From UBA4742 sp037138595 (GTDB taxonomy: Bacteria; Actinomycetota; Acidimicrobiia; Acidimicrobiales; Acidimicrobilacustridaceae): 64,000 bases of DNA. Position numbers and translations under genes: made by a program. The notes beneath the pieces are model-generated. The model was not told where the DNA came from. It searched no databases and worked only from the letters and a program-made list of their open reading frames with translations. How positions within the stretch are numbered: the first letter of the stretch is position 1; each line of letters starts with the position of its first letter. The stretch lies in NCBI GenBank assembly GCA_037138595.1, contig JBAXIB010000011.1, positions 1-64,000 of the forward strand, read 5' to 3'. Shown here piece after piece: positions 44,483 through 53,769 of the stretch.

Positions 44483-45334
44483 TCAGCTCACCGGCCACAA
44501 CAGGGGGTTGCCGGGGCCCTCGATCAATGTCCCGGTTTCGGCACCACCAAGCCACAACGCGCGATCAAATGCCCGATACGGCGAATCAATCTCGCCCACC
44601 AGCGTGCCGTCAGCGACATAAATAATCGTCATGACCGAGCGAAGTAAATCAGTCCCGTTGTCCGGCGCTCGATGCACCATCCACCCCATGTGGAAAGTCG
44701 CATCACCAGCTTTGGCTGCGCCATAGGTCGTGGTGGAAAACCCTCGGTCACGCACCACCTGATTGAAACCGGCTTCGGATTCATCACCAATGACCCACGC
44801 TCCCAGATCACCATGTCCGTGGCTTCCATCGGCAAAGGTCATCGTGCCAACTTCGGCTGGAACATCAACCAGTGGCATCCACATGGTGATTGTCCGATCA
44901 GTTGCGAGCGGCCAATAGGTCTGGTCTTGATGCCATGGGGTATGTCCGCCGCCAGGCTCTTTGAACAAGGCTTGGTCATGATAAAGGCGCACGCCTTCGA
45001 CACCCAGCAACTCAGCGGCAACTTTTGCAAACCGCGCCGCAAACGTGAACTTTCGAACGGTTTCATCAGCGAAACACAAATTCGGGACTTGGAGAAATGC
45101 CTTGCCATAGGTATCGCGCTCATCGAGCGCAGTCTTTCCCGCGGTGACCCGCATGACTGCGGCTTCAATCGCCGGGCGGAAGGCCTCGACTTCTTCAGGC
45201 GATGCCAAGCCGCGAACCACGGTGTGTCCTTGCTCGCTGAATTGGGCAAACTGCTCGGGCGTCACGTCGAACGAAGGCGCCATGGGGGGAAGCGCGCTAT
45301 CGGACGTCACTGCCGCAGCATCGGTGGAGGTCAA
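44483..45334 (-). CDS. Phytanoyl-CoA dioxygenase family protein (copy 1)
   Basis: An Fe(II)/2-oxoglutarate oxygenase of 283 residues. The metal site is HTPWHQDQTYWPL (HxD), with the distal His in FHMGWMVHRAPDN. The SEQGHTVVRGLASPEEVEAF opening is characteristic of PhyH proteins. It follows the second PhyH gene with a four-base overlap, so both are one transcription unit. Natural substrates of such bacterial PhyH proteins are mostly unknown. Confidence 0.9.
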   Translation of the reverse strand: MTSTDAAAVTSDSALPPMAPSFDVTPEQFAQFSEQGHTVVRGLASPEEVEAFRPAIEAAVMRVTAGKTALDERDTYGKAFLQVPNLCFADETVRKFTFAARFAKVAAELLGVEGVRLYHDQALFKEPGGGHTPWHQDQTYWPLATDRTITMWMPLVDVPAEVGTMTFADGSHGHGDLGAWVIGDESEAGFNQVVRDRGFSTTTYGAAKAGDATFHMGWMVHRAPDNGTDLLRSVMTIIYVADGTLVGEIDSPYRAFDRALWLGGAETGTLIEGPGNPLLWPVS

Positions 45335-46218
45335 TGCACAACCGGGATATCGCCGGCTTCGCGTCGAGCGATAGTTTGATCGGGTTCGGGAAGAAACATC
45401 GCCAAACTTCCGTCCACACCATCAAGTCGAGCGACCGCATCGGCAATTTCGAAAAACGCGTCAGGATCGAACAACCGAGGATGGGTGGGATCGGCGTAGC
45501 GGCGCTCAAGTTCGGCCAACGTGTCCCGCCAACCATCCCGACCGTAGGACGGCCATTTGATGCCCGATTGCATGAACACGATGTCGATGAAAAAGCGAAC
45601 CGCACCTTCGCCACCAGGTTGTGCTCGGCGAGCATGAACCAATGCCGAGTGAGCAAAAACCACTGAGCCGGGAGGCAAGTCGTTCAGCACGACCATTCCG
45701 GGGAGATCTTCAGTGCCACACCCCCACAACGCATCGCGACGCATCACGGCACGGTGACTTCCCCGCATCAGCAACATGTCGCCAATCGTGCCATTGAGCC
45801 CAGCCAAATAGTGCAACACATGCACCTGCAGGTGGCTGCGATTGACTTGCGGAATCTGCTCATAGTCGTGATGCCAATTCACCCCATCAAGGCCGGGCAT
45901 ATGACGTGCCGCGTGACAATGATGCAACGTGTAGTTGGTTTCGCCCATCAGTTGGTCGACCACCGCGAGCGTGTCGGGATCGGTGATAAGTGATGCGAGC
46001 TGTGCGTACTGCCACACGTTTCGCCCGTCGAATCGCGGTTCGTTCGCTTGGAACCGTTCGACATCGGCGCTGACTTGATCGACGCGCTGAGCGTTGAGAA
46101 ACCCCGGCCGAATGACAAATCCGTTACGGCGAAATTGTACCAATTCATCTTCAGAGAGAAGCGACGTGGTAGCCAACACAGCGCAGACTGTAAGGGTGGG
46201 GTGGACAAATGTAAACAT
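45331..46218 (-). CDS. Phytanoyl-CoA dioxygenase family protein (copy 2)
   Basis: Same fold as its downstream neighbour but clearly diverged (295 residues). It opens with LLSEDELVQFRRNGFVIRPG. The metal site is VNWHHDYEQI (HxD) and the distal His is in FAHSALVHARRAQPGGEG. ATG 46218 is the first start; GTG 46179 is nearer the conserved start and would remove a hydrophobic leader overlapping the divergent SDR gene. The pair may act in sequence on one substrate. Confidence 0.88.
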   Translation of the reverse strand: MFTFVHPTLTVCAVLATTSLLSEDELVQFRRNGFVIRPGFLNAQRVDQVSADVERFQANEPRFDGRNVWQYAQLASLITDPDTLAVVDQLMGETNYTLHHCHAARHMPGLDGVNWHHDYEQIPQVNRSHLQVHVLHYLAGLNGTIGDMLLMRGSHRAVMRRDALWGCGTEDLPGMVVLNDLPPGSVVFAHSALVHARRAQPGGEGAVRFFIDIVFMQSGIKWPSYGRDGWRDTLAELERRYADPTHPRLFDPDAFFEIADAVARLDGVDGSLAMFLPEPDQTIARREAGDIPVVH

Positions 46219-47019
46219 CCTTTGCCAACATCAACTGTGCTTCTGGCCCCGTGGTACCTCGATGGACGTACTGCTCTCGTCACCGGAGGCGGCACCGGAA
46301 TCGGTCGGGCAACCGCGATTCGACTTGCCGAATGTGGCGCGAACGTAGTGGTTGTAGGGCGCAGGGCCGAGGAACTTGCACAGGTCGTGGCGATTGCGCC
46401 GAAGCAAATGACCGCGCTTGTGGCCGATGTTCGAGACCTCAACGGGCTACCAGCCTTGGTCTCAGATATTGTCGGCAGTGCCCAGTCGACGCCCACTATC
46501 GATATTTTTGTGCACGCCGCCGGAGCCCAAGTTAAGCGCTCGGCCGCGGACCACGATTCGTCGGACTGGGATGACACTCTCGCCGTTCACCTTCGCGCAT
46601 TCGCCAGGATTAGCGAACTTGTCGTTCAACAAGCCACCGGCCAACCAGCGATAGACGGAGGCCGCTCAATCGTCGCAGTTGGATCAATGGCGGCGAAACT
46701 CGGCTTCGCCAATGTCAGCGCGTATTCCGCCGCCAAAGGTGCAGTCACCGCGCTAACTCGATCCCTCGCGGTTGAGTGGGCGCCATTGGGATTTCGGGTT
46801 AACAGCGTCACTCCCGGATGGATCGATACACCGATCACGCAACGAGCATTCGCCGCTGACCCTGCCCATCGAGACCGCATTTTGGCGCGAACCCCGCTGG
46901 GAAGAATTGGTGACGCTGATGATGTCGCGTTAGCCGTGGCGTACCTAGCCAGCCCTGCGGCAGCGTTCGTAACCGGATCTGACTTAGTCATTGATGGTGG
47001 CGCGTCAGTGTCGTTATGA
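46201..47019 (+). CDS. Short-chain dehydrogenase/reductase
   Basis: NAD(P)-dependent oxidoreductase of about 272 residues with TALVTGGGTGIGRA (cofactor loop), HAAGAQ, the catalytic YSAAKG (Tyr/Lys) and the PGWIDTPIT segment. The start could be GTG 46201 (preceded by AAGGGTGG) or GTG 46237. The open frame runs further upstream but that part is antisense to the PhyH gene. Its stop overlaps the next gene by four bases. Confidence 0.9.
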   Translation: MDKCKHPLPTSTVLLAPWYLDGRTALVTGGGTGIGRATAIRLAECGANVVVVGRRAEELAQVVAIAPKQMTALVADVRDLNGLPALVSDIVGSAQSTPTIDIFVHAAGAQVKRSAADHDSSDWDDTLAVHLRAFARISELVVQQATGQPAIDGGRSIVAVGSMAAKLGFANVSAYSAAKGAVTALTRSLAVEWAPLGFRVNSVTPGWIDTPITQRAFAADPAHRDRILARTPLGRIGDADDVALAVAYLASPAAAFVTGSDLVIDGGASVSL

Positions 47020-47792
47020 CATCCAATGGCGCAGCAGATTTACCTGGATACACGGACGCGACGTTCGAATCGTTTGACGGCCGAGCACTCTCGTATCGGA
47101 GCACCCCCGGGCAAGGCACGGGTAAGCCCATCGTCGTGTTGCACGGATTCATCGTCGACCGTCGCTCGACTCCTCGGTTATTTCTTGAGGCATTAGGCAA
47201 CCTCAGTACCGAGGTGATTACTCCCGATCATCGCGGCCATGGGAAGTCCGCCGCGTTTGTCGATGAACTGCCTCCTGATGCCTTAGCTCGCGACGTGTCG
47301 CGTTTGTTCGATCACCTCGGCGTCACCGAATCCGATGAAGTCGATCTCGTGGGGTACTCGATGGGTGCGCTCATCGCATTACGAGTGGCTCTGCACGATC
47401 AACGCATTCGTCGGCTTGTTCTCGGTGGCATTGGCGATCGAGCGATTGATCCATCATGGGACCGACCTCGCGAGCTCGCCGATGCTTTGCTGGGTGGGCC
47501 AAGCGGCGCGGATGGCGGGCGCTATGCCGAGTTCGCACGCCAAGTGGGAGGCGACCCAATTGCGCTCGCCCGAGTACAACAGTCGATTGTTTTATCGAGT
47601 CCCAACGAAGTTGCATCGCTAACCGCACCGACGCTGGTCATCGCCGGGATCGACGATGACGAGAATGGCGACCCCAATAAACTCGCCGACGCGATCCCTG
47701 GCGCGCTGCTCGAGCGCCCGCCCGGCGATCACCTTACGGCGTTGAGCACCAGTGCGTTTGCCGACTTGGTTGTTGGCTTTCTTCAACCGTGA
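47016..47792 (+). CDS. Alpha/beta hydrolase
   Basis: A 258-residue hydrolase with the oxyanion region VVLHGFIVDRRST, nucleophile elbow VGYSMGALIA, an acidic residue in IAGIDDDENGD and the C-terminal His in PPGDHLTAL. It is translationally coupled to the SDR gene, suggesting a shared small-molecule pathway. Substrate unknown. Confidence 0.88.
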   Translation: MTSNGAADLPGYTDATFESFDGRALSYRSTPGQGTGKPIVVLHGFIVDRRSTPRLFLEALGNLSTEVITPDHRGHGKSAAFVDELPPDALARDVSRLFDHLGVTESDEVDLVGYSMGALIALRVALHDQRIRRLVLGGIGDRAIDPSWDRPRELADALLGGPSGADGGRYAEFARQVGGDPIALARVQQSIVLSSPNEVASLTAPTLVIAGIDDDENGDPNKLADAIPGALLERPPGDHLTALSTSAFADLVVGFLQP

Positions 47793-47799
47793 ACCGGAA

Positions 47800-49074
47800 C
47801 TAACGCAATGCTTCGAGTTCTTCGGCGACATCAACTGCGTCGACTGTTTCGGGCCCGGCATCGGACAACACATCGCGACCAGCCCATGCTCCCCATCCTG
47901 CCGCAGCTAAACACGCAAATCCGCCGACCAATAACCCGACCCGAGCGCCAAAACGGTCACACACCACACCAAGGATGGGGCCACCAATCGGGGTGCTTCC
48001 CAAAAAGACCATTGCCTGCAACGCGAGCACGCGACCGCGCATCGCGGGCTCTGACCGCAATTGAATAATTGCGGTCATCGCGGTCATGAACGCAATGCTC
48101 ATAAACCCCATGCCCATTCCGGCCACCAACGCAAACGCCAAGTTCGGTGCAATCGCCAACACCATCATAGAAACTCCGAAACCGATTGCGGTGATTACCA
48201 CATCACGCAATGAAATAGACGGCCGGCGCGCGGAAATCAATGCCCCGGCAAGGGCGCCCACGCTGATTACCGATAGCAACAACGGAAACATTGCGACCTT
48301 GGTGCCCAAACTGTGGGTGACAAAGACGGGCAGCACTACCTGAAAATTGAACGCCAGTGCTCCGATGATCGCCATCATCACCAAGGGGATCCACAGTTCT
48401 GCCACGCCGTGGACGAAACGCAGACCGGCTCGCACTTGGCCTTTTCCCCGAACCGCGGCAACCGGAGTGCGCAACTCGGTCCGCCGCATCATCCAGAGGC
48501 ATCCGATCACCGCCAGATAGGACAAACCGTCAACCGCGAAGCACCAACCAAACCCACCTACGACAATTAAGATCCCAGCAATTGTTGGTCCCGCGATACG
48601 CGAACCTGTCATCAATGCGCTGTTAAGACTGACCGCGTTTTGGGTTTGGTGTTCGAGAACCAACTCCACAACAAATGCCCGTCGAGCCGGATTGTCAAAC
48701 GCCACCGTAACCCCACCTATACATGCGAGGCCATAGACCGCGGCCAGCGGTGCATGCCCAGAAAACGCTAGAGCAGCCAGAGCGAAGGACTGAAGCATCG
48801 CAGCTGATTGAATCATCAACAGCAATGTGCGTTTGTCGGATCGATCGGCGATCAGTCCAGCCCAAGGACTCAACACGAGGACCGGCAAAAACTGAAACGC
48901 TGTGAGCAACCCCACGGCAAACGCGTTGCCGGTGAGGTGCAGAACAAACAATGTTTGCGCCACCAGCGTGACCCAATTGCCCACTTGGGAAATGATCTGC
49001 CCAGTGAAGAACAACCGAAAATTCCGATTGCCGAAGGAACTGAAAGTCTTGGACTTATTCGACCATTTTGCCAT
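47800..49074 (-). CDS. MFS transporter (EntS/MFS-3 type)
   Basis: A 424-residue, 12-helix major facilitator. It starts FSSFGNRNFRLFFTGQIISQVGNWVTLVAQ, characteristic of the EntS-like exporter group, and has the loop motif GLIADRSDKRTLLL between helices 2 and 3. A likely drug or small-molecule exporter. It follows the acyl-CoA ligase gene by 29 bases, so the two may be co-transcribed. A second member of the same group is encoded at 57082-58365. Confidence 0.88.
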   Translation of the reverse strand: MAKWSNKSKTFSSFGNRNFRLFFTGQIISQVGNWVTLVAQTLFVLHLTGNAFAVGLLTAFQFLPVLVLSPWAGLIADRSDKRTLLLMIQSAAMLQSFALAALAFSGHAPLAAVYGLACIGGVTVAFDNPARRAFVVELVLEHQTQNAVSLNSALMTGSRIAGPTIAGILIVVGGFGWCFAVDGLSYLAVIGCLWMMRRTELRTPVAAVRGKGQVRAGLRFVHGVAELWIPLVMMAIIGALAFNFQVVLPVFVTHSLGTKVAMFPLLLSVISVGALAGALISARRPSISLRDVVITAIGFGVSMMVLAIAPNLAFALVAGMGMGFMSIAFMTAMTAIIQLRSEPAMRGRVLALQAMVFLGSTPIGGPILGVVCDRFGARVGLLVGGFACLAAAGWGAWAGRDVLSDAGPETVDAVDVAEELEALR

Positions 49075-49103
49075 CGACCGCGTGTTCCTCCTTCACGAAA
49101 CGT

Positions 49104-50741
49104 TCAACCATCCGCAGTGGGCAACTTGTGGTGTTCGAAGTTCGCACGCAACGTCTTTTTCGAGAATTTTCCAACCGAAGTTTTTGGCACCTCGTCGATG
49201 AAGACGACGTCGTCAGGCATCCACCACTTGGCGATTCGACCTTCGAGATAGTCGAGGACATCTTGCTTCGACAACTCGTGGCCCGGCTTCACCACCACGC
49301 AGGCCAGTGGTCGCTCCGACCACTTCGGGTGGGCAACACCTATGACCGCGGCTTCAGCTACATGGGGATGTCCCATGATCTCGTTTTCGAGTTCAACTGA
49401 ACTAATCCATTCGCCACCGGACTTCACGACGTCCTTGGTTCGATCAACGATGCGGATATAGCCCTCGTCGTCAATGGTGACGACATCACCAGTTTTCAAA
49501 TAGCCATCCGCAGTGAACGAATCAGGTGACCGCTCATCGTTGTAATAGGCGCTCGCAATCCACGGACCGGCAACTTGCAGTTCGCCGCGAGACATGCCGT
49601 CCCATGCCACCGATTCGGACGTGGACTCATCGACCACTCGGAAGTCGACGCCGAGAGCGATCGTGCCGATCGCCGTTCGTAGGTCCGCTTTTGCATCTTC
49701 ATCAAGTGCGGCATCGAGATAACTCTTGATGCGACCCACCGAGGCCACCGGACTGGTCTCGGTCATCCCCCATGCTTGCAAAATTGGCAGACCGGTCATC
49801 GACCGATATGCCTCCGACAGTGCGCGAGGAACCGACGAACCTCCACAAGGGATGCACCGCAAATGCGACGTATCACGACCAGCCAATTCGGGAAGCACCC
49901 CCATCCAAATGGTGGGGACTCCAGCGGCAATCGTCACGCGCTCGTGCTCAATGAGTTCCGCAATCGCGACCGGCGTCAGATTTGAGCCCGGCATGATGAG
50001 ATTCGCTCCGCACGCGACCGCGGCGTGCGAGAGGCCCCATGCATTGGCATGAAACATCGGCACCACCGGCAAAATGGTGTCGTGTTCGGAAACGCCGATG
50101 CTGTCGGCGGTCATTACGCCCATAGTGTGTAACCACGTCGAACGATGTGAGTAGACGACGCCCTTGGGATTGCCCGTAGTACCGCTGGTGTAACACATCG
50201 ATGCCGCTTGGTTTTCGTCAAGGATTGGCCACTCGACCGGGTCAGCAACAGCGAGCAACTGCTCGTAATCATGAAGTTGACGGCCGCCGTCCGGACTCGG
50301 GACCTCACCGATTCCGTCGTCCATCACCACAATGTGACGAACCGTCGTAAATGAATCCAGCAACGGCAGCAACACGCCAAGCAACGAACGGTCAACGAAG
50401 ATGACTTCGTCTTCTGCGTGATTCACCACATAGGTGATCTGATCAGCGAACAGTCGGATGTTCACCGTGTGAAGCACCCGCCCGCTACACGGGACGCCGA
50501 ACCACAGTTCGAGGTGGCGCGAGGTATTCCACGCAAACGTCGCAACCCGGCCATCGTCGGAAATCCCGAGATCATCAAGCACTCCGCCAAGTCGGCGGGT
50601 CCGCTCGGCCCACTCGCCGTAGGTCAAACGCTCGGTTCCGCCGGCGATCGCGGTAACCACATGTTTTTTTGCAAACAGCGTCTCAGCCCGATTGAAAAAG
50701 TGATCAAGCGTGAGGGGACGATCCTGCATAAGACCCTGCAT
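49104..50741 (-). CDS. AMP-dependent acyl-CoA synthetase/ligase
   Basis: An ANL-superfamily enzyme of 545 residues, probably activating medium or long-chain fatty acids. It has the P-loop-like MCYTSGTTGNPKGVVYSH, the GWGMTE-type block LQAWGMTETSPV, DGYLKTGDVV, and the C-terminal catalytic Lys in PKTSVGKFSKK. The start at 50741 nearly abuts the divergent DedA-like gene. Confidence 0.92.
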   Translation of the reverse strand: MQGLMQDRPLTLDHFFNRAETLFAKKHVVTAIAGGTERLTYGEWAERTRRLGGVLDDLGISDDGRVATFAWNTSRHLELWFGVPCSGRVLHTVNIRLFADQITYVVNHAEDEVIFVDRSLLGVLLPLLDSFTTVRHIVVMDDGIGEVPSPDGGRQLHDYEQLLAVADPVEWPILDENQAASMCYTSGTTGNPKGVVYSHRSTWLHTMGVMTADSIGVSEHDTILPVVPMFHANAWGLSHAAVACGANLIMPGSNLTPVAIAELIEHERVTIAAGVPTIWMGVLPELAGRDTSHLRCIPCGGSSVPRALSEAYRSMTGLPILQAWGMTETSPVASVGRIKSYLDAALDEDAKADLRTAIGTIALGVDFRVVDESTSESVAWDGMSRGELQVAGPWIASAYYNDERSPDSFTADGYLKTGDVVTIDDEGYIRIVDRTKDVVKSGGEWISSVELENEIMGHPHVAEAAVIGVAHPKWSERPLACVVVKPGHELSKQDVLDYLEGRIAKWWMPDDVVFIDEVPKTSVGKFSKKTLRANFEHHKLPTADG

Positions 50742-50885
50742 GACATGACTCCCGGGAACTCAAACGCGCCCATCCGGCGCGCGAAACGATCTGGCGCGTG
50801 CGTTCGGAGAGCCCGCCCGCACGCACGCAGCGTAGGCCGGATTGTGCGCAATTCGGCAGCCGACCGCCGTGGCACACTATGCACC

Positions 50886-51587
50886 TTGTCTGAATCCGCT
50901 CTGTCAAACGAACCCCAGCGTGGGTGGATTGCCCGCCATCGAGCCGCGCTCGTCATCGTGCCGATCATTTTGCTGATCGCTGGCAACAACCTCGGAAATG
51001 CGTTTTTCCCCACACTGGTAACCGAACATCCGTTGTGGCTCATCGCTCTGAGCCCCAGTAACCGCAATTTTGTGCTGGTCGCGAATCGCATCGATCCGGT
51101 GTCGTATTACCTAGTCGGGACCGTCCGACTACTTACTCCCGATCCGTTGTTTTTCTTGCTTGGCCGTTGGTACGGCGAAACCGCGATCACCTGGATGGAA
51201 ACACGAACACCGACCTACGGAAAATTGATGCGAACGCTTGAACGGTGGTTCGTCAAAGCGAGTTGGCCCCTCGTTGTCATCATGCCGAACAACCCGGTGT
51301 GCTTGCTTGCCGGCGCGGCAGGCATGAGCGTCGCTCTGTTCATCACGCTCGATTTTGTGGGAACCATCGGCAGGTTGATCTTGCTGCACATCTTGGGCGA
51401 CATTTTCACCAAGCCCATCAACTGGCTGATTGCGCTCATCGCTGACTACCGCTGGCCGCTGCTGGCTATCACGGTGGCCGTCGTCGGGTTTACCGTCTTT
51501 CGGGAGTGGCGCTCGGGTACTTCAGAGATCGAACAGTTACTCGAGCTCGAAGAAGAACTCGATGACCCTACTGATGCTCGCGACTAG
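50886..51587 (+). CDS. DedA/SNARE-associated (VTT) family membrane protein
   Basis: About 233 residues with four to five membrane segments. The DedA-type core is DPLFFLLGRWYGETAITWM followed by MPNNPVCLLAGAAGMSVALF. The end is an acidic Glu-rich tail. The start is uncertain: TTG 50886 begins just before SESALSNEPQRGW, while an in-frame ATG at 50745 would add 47 Arg-rich residues that look non-coding. Relatives help lipid-carrier flipping. It converges on dapB with an 8-base gap. Confidence 0.75.
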   Translation: MSESALSNEPQRGWIARHRAALVIVPIILLIAGNNLGNAFFPTLVTEHPLWLIALSPSNRNFVLVANRIDPVSYYLVGTVRLLTPDPLFFLLGRWYGETAITWMETRTPTYGKLMRTLERWFVKASWPLVVIMPNNPVCLLAGAAGMSVALFITLDFVGTIGRLILLHILGDIFTKPINWLIALIADYRWPLLAITVAVVGFTVFREWRSGTSEIEQLLELEEELDDPTDARD

Positions 51588-51595
51588 CCCTGCGG

Positions 51596-52381
51596 TTAAA
51601 TGTTGAGCAGCGCGTCAAGTCCCAAGGTGATGCCGGGCAATTGTGCAACGCGCTGAACCGCCAACATGACACCGGGCATAAACGACGAACGGTCATATGA
51701 ATCATGGCGAAGCGACAACGTCTGACCTTGGGTACCGAACAGCACTTCTTGATGGGCAACAATCCCTCGCAGGCGAACCGAATGAATCGGGATGCCCCCG
51801 GGACCACTCCCACCGCGAGCACCGGCCACTACTTCGTCGGTGGTTGGGTCCTCGGCCCAATCGCTTGAGGCGTCAGCCATCCGTTGAGCCGTCAGCATCG
51901 CCGTACCTGACGGCGCATCGGCTTTTCGGTCGTGGTGCAGTTCGATGATCTCGGCCGTTTCGAAATACGGCGCCGCCATCTCGGCGAATCGCATCATCAA
52001 GACCGCTCCGATGGCGAAATTTGGCGCTATCACACAGTTGCTCTGTGTAAAGGCCGCCTCGAACGAGGAAAGGTCCGACTCGGTGAAACCAGTTGTTCCG
52101 ACTACCGCGTGGATGCGATTGGCTGCGAGCCATGCCAGGTTTTGGCGAGCCGGTTCGACCTGAGTGAAGTCGACCGCGACCTCAACTCCAGCCTCAATCA
52201 TGTGGTCGGGGCCCGACGCGAGTTGCAACGGAGCATCGACTCCTGTCACCTCGCGCAAGTCGCCGCCGGCGTGCATCGGGTCGACTGCGGCTACGAGTTC
52301 AAGGCCTGGTTCATCAACCACGGCCTGACAGACCGTGCTTCCCATTCGACCAGCCGCGCCGAACACACCAACGCGAATCAT
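51596..52381 (-). CDS. dapB: 4-hydroxy-tetrahydrodipicolinate reductase
   Basis: Reduces the DapA product with NAD(P)H. It has the Rossmann start VGVFGAAGRMGSTV, VDFTQVEPARQNL, the GTTGF loop, and ELHHDRKADAPSGTAM with the catalytic His-His and Lys. At 261 residues it is normal. It lies 49 bases after the M16 protease gene in the rpsO-pnp run. Confidence 0.96.
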   Translation of the reverse strand: MIRVGVFGAAGRMGSTVCQAVVDEPGLELVAAVDPMHAGGDLREVTGVDAPLQLASGPDHMIEAGVEVAVDFTQVEPARQNLAWLAANRIHAVVGTTGFTESDLSSFEAAFTQSNCVIAPNFAIGAVLMMRFAEMAAPYFETAEIIELHHDRKADAPSGTAMLTAQRMADASSDWAEDPTTDEVVAGARGGSGPGGIPIHSVRLRGIVAHQEVLFGTQGQTLSLRHDSYDRSSFMPGVMLAVQRVAQLPGITLGLDALLNI

Positions 52382-52430
52382 GATGCTGCGATCGTGGTCA
52401 TAAACCGTGACCTTACCGGCACCCGCGCCA

Positions 52431-53768
52431 TCAAACGGTGACGCGTGCCGTGCCGCGATCCAACGCCCCTACGACTACTGGATCATCTTCCGCGAACGGG
52501 CCAACGATCGACAGCACACTCGGGGCCGCCAAAATCTTGCGCAAAACCCGCAGCACGTCGTCTCGAGTAACGGCGCGCATCCGGTTCAGGTTCTCGTCAA
52601 CGGCGATGATCTCGTCCCGACTCATCAAACTGGCTCCGAGCCGAGCCATTCGGCTGCCGCTGTCTTCGAGCCCCAGCAGTGTCGCACCTTCGAGATAGCC
52701 GCGTGCGACTTGATGCTCCGATTCGGTAATTCCATCGGCAATTGCCGCGTCAACCACATCGTTGATCACTTCAAGTAACTCGCCGATCCGACCGGGTGCG
52801 GTGCCAGCATAAATGGTGAATGCACCATTATCGGCATAGGACGACGGTGACGAATACACCGAATAGGCCAGGCCGCGCTCCTCACGGACCTCTTGAAAAA
52901 GGCGACTTGACATTCCGCCACCGAGCACCTGGTTGGCAACCATTAATGCGTAACGGTCCGAGTCGGTATTGGCCAACCCGCGCCAGGCCATCGCAACGTG
53001 GGCTTGTTCGGTTGGCCGTTGAACAACCGACAATGGAATCAGATCGCGTACCGGCGCGATACGTTCGGGTCGAGACCCGGGAGCGCCCTCAGCCAAGCAG
53101 TGCTCAACACGCTCGACTACTTGATCGTGATGCAAGTTGCCTGCCGCGGCCACTACCAAATTTGTCGGTCGATACCACTTGGCGTGGAATGCCGCTATGT
53201 CATCTCGCGCCATGTCAGAGATTGATGCTTCCGACCCGAGCGTCTCGCGACCAAGAGGGTGGTCCGGAAACAACGCGTCGATGAGTCGCGTGTGTACGAC
53301 GTCGTCAGGCGTGTCCTCATTCATGAGGATCTCTTCGAGAATGACTTCGCGCTCAGCGTCAACCTCATGGGATCGAAACGCTGGTTCGGCGACAACATCG
53401 GTGAGCAGGTCGAGCCCAAAACCCAATTCGGCCACCGGCAAACGGGTGAAATAGCCCGTGTGCTCGCGGGTGGTGAACGCATTCATTTCGCCGCCAACGG
53501 CATCGACAGCGACCGCGATATCTCGCGCGCTTCGATCAACGGTGCCCTTGAACAACAAGTGCTCAAGGAAATGCGAAGCACCCGCCAATGCGAGTGATTC
53601 ATCCCGCGAACCTATTCCGGCCCAAAATCCAATGGTGACCGAGCGGGCCTCGGGCATTGATTCGGTTACAACACGCAACCCCGAATCTAGCGTTGTTATC
53701 TCGATGCCCGGCTCGGGACCGGCGACCGATTGCGGCCGCCGGTCGACATTCGCCGACGAGTCAGTCAC
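52431..53768 (-). CDS. M16 family zinc peptidase
   Basis: The GTG start at 53768 lies one base after the pnp stop; this gives 445 residues. The inverzincin motif is SHFLEHLLFKG with the further Glu in REVILEEILMNED. The second half is the catalytically inactive M16 lobe (REERGLAYSVYSSPSSY). In mycobacteria and bacilli a similar peptidase gene follows pnp. Substrate unknown. The open frame extends upstream through pnp, but that part is antisense-phase noise. Confidence 0.92.
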   Translation of the reverse strand: MTDSSANVDRRPQSVAGPEPGIEITTLDSGLRVVTESMPEARSVTIGFWAGIGSRDESLALAGASHFLEHLLFKGTVDRSARDIAVAVDAVGGEMNAFTTREHTGYFTRLPVAELGFGLDLLTDVVAEPAFRSHEVDAEREVILEEILMNEDTPDDVVHTRLIDALFPDHPLGRETLGSEASISDMARDDIAAFHAKWYRPTNLVVAAAGNLHHDQVVERVEHCLAEGAPGSRPERIAPVRDLIPLSVVQRPTEQAHVAMAWRGLANTDSDRYALMVANQVLGGGMSSRLFQEVREERGLAYSVYSSPSSYADNGAFTIYAGTAPGRIGELLEVINDVVDAAIADGITESEHQVARGYLEGATLLGLEDSGSRMARLGASLMSRDEIIAVDENLNRMRAVTRDDVLRVLRKILAAPSVLSIVGPFAEDDPVVVGALDRGTARVTV

Positions 53769-53769
53769 A

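Noticed and set aside
46048..46200. N-terminal extension of the SDR protein
   Set aside because: Antisense to the second PhyH gene; the Rossmann start lies shortly after 46237.
50418..50885. N-terminal extension of the DedA-like protein
   Set aside because: It is antisense to the acyl-CoA ligase gene and Arg-rich; the hydrophobic core begins only after 50886.
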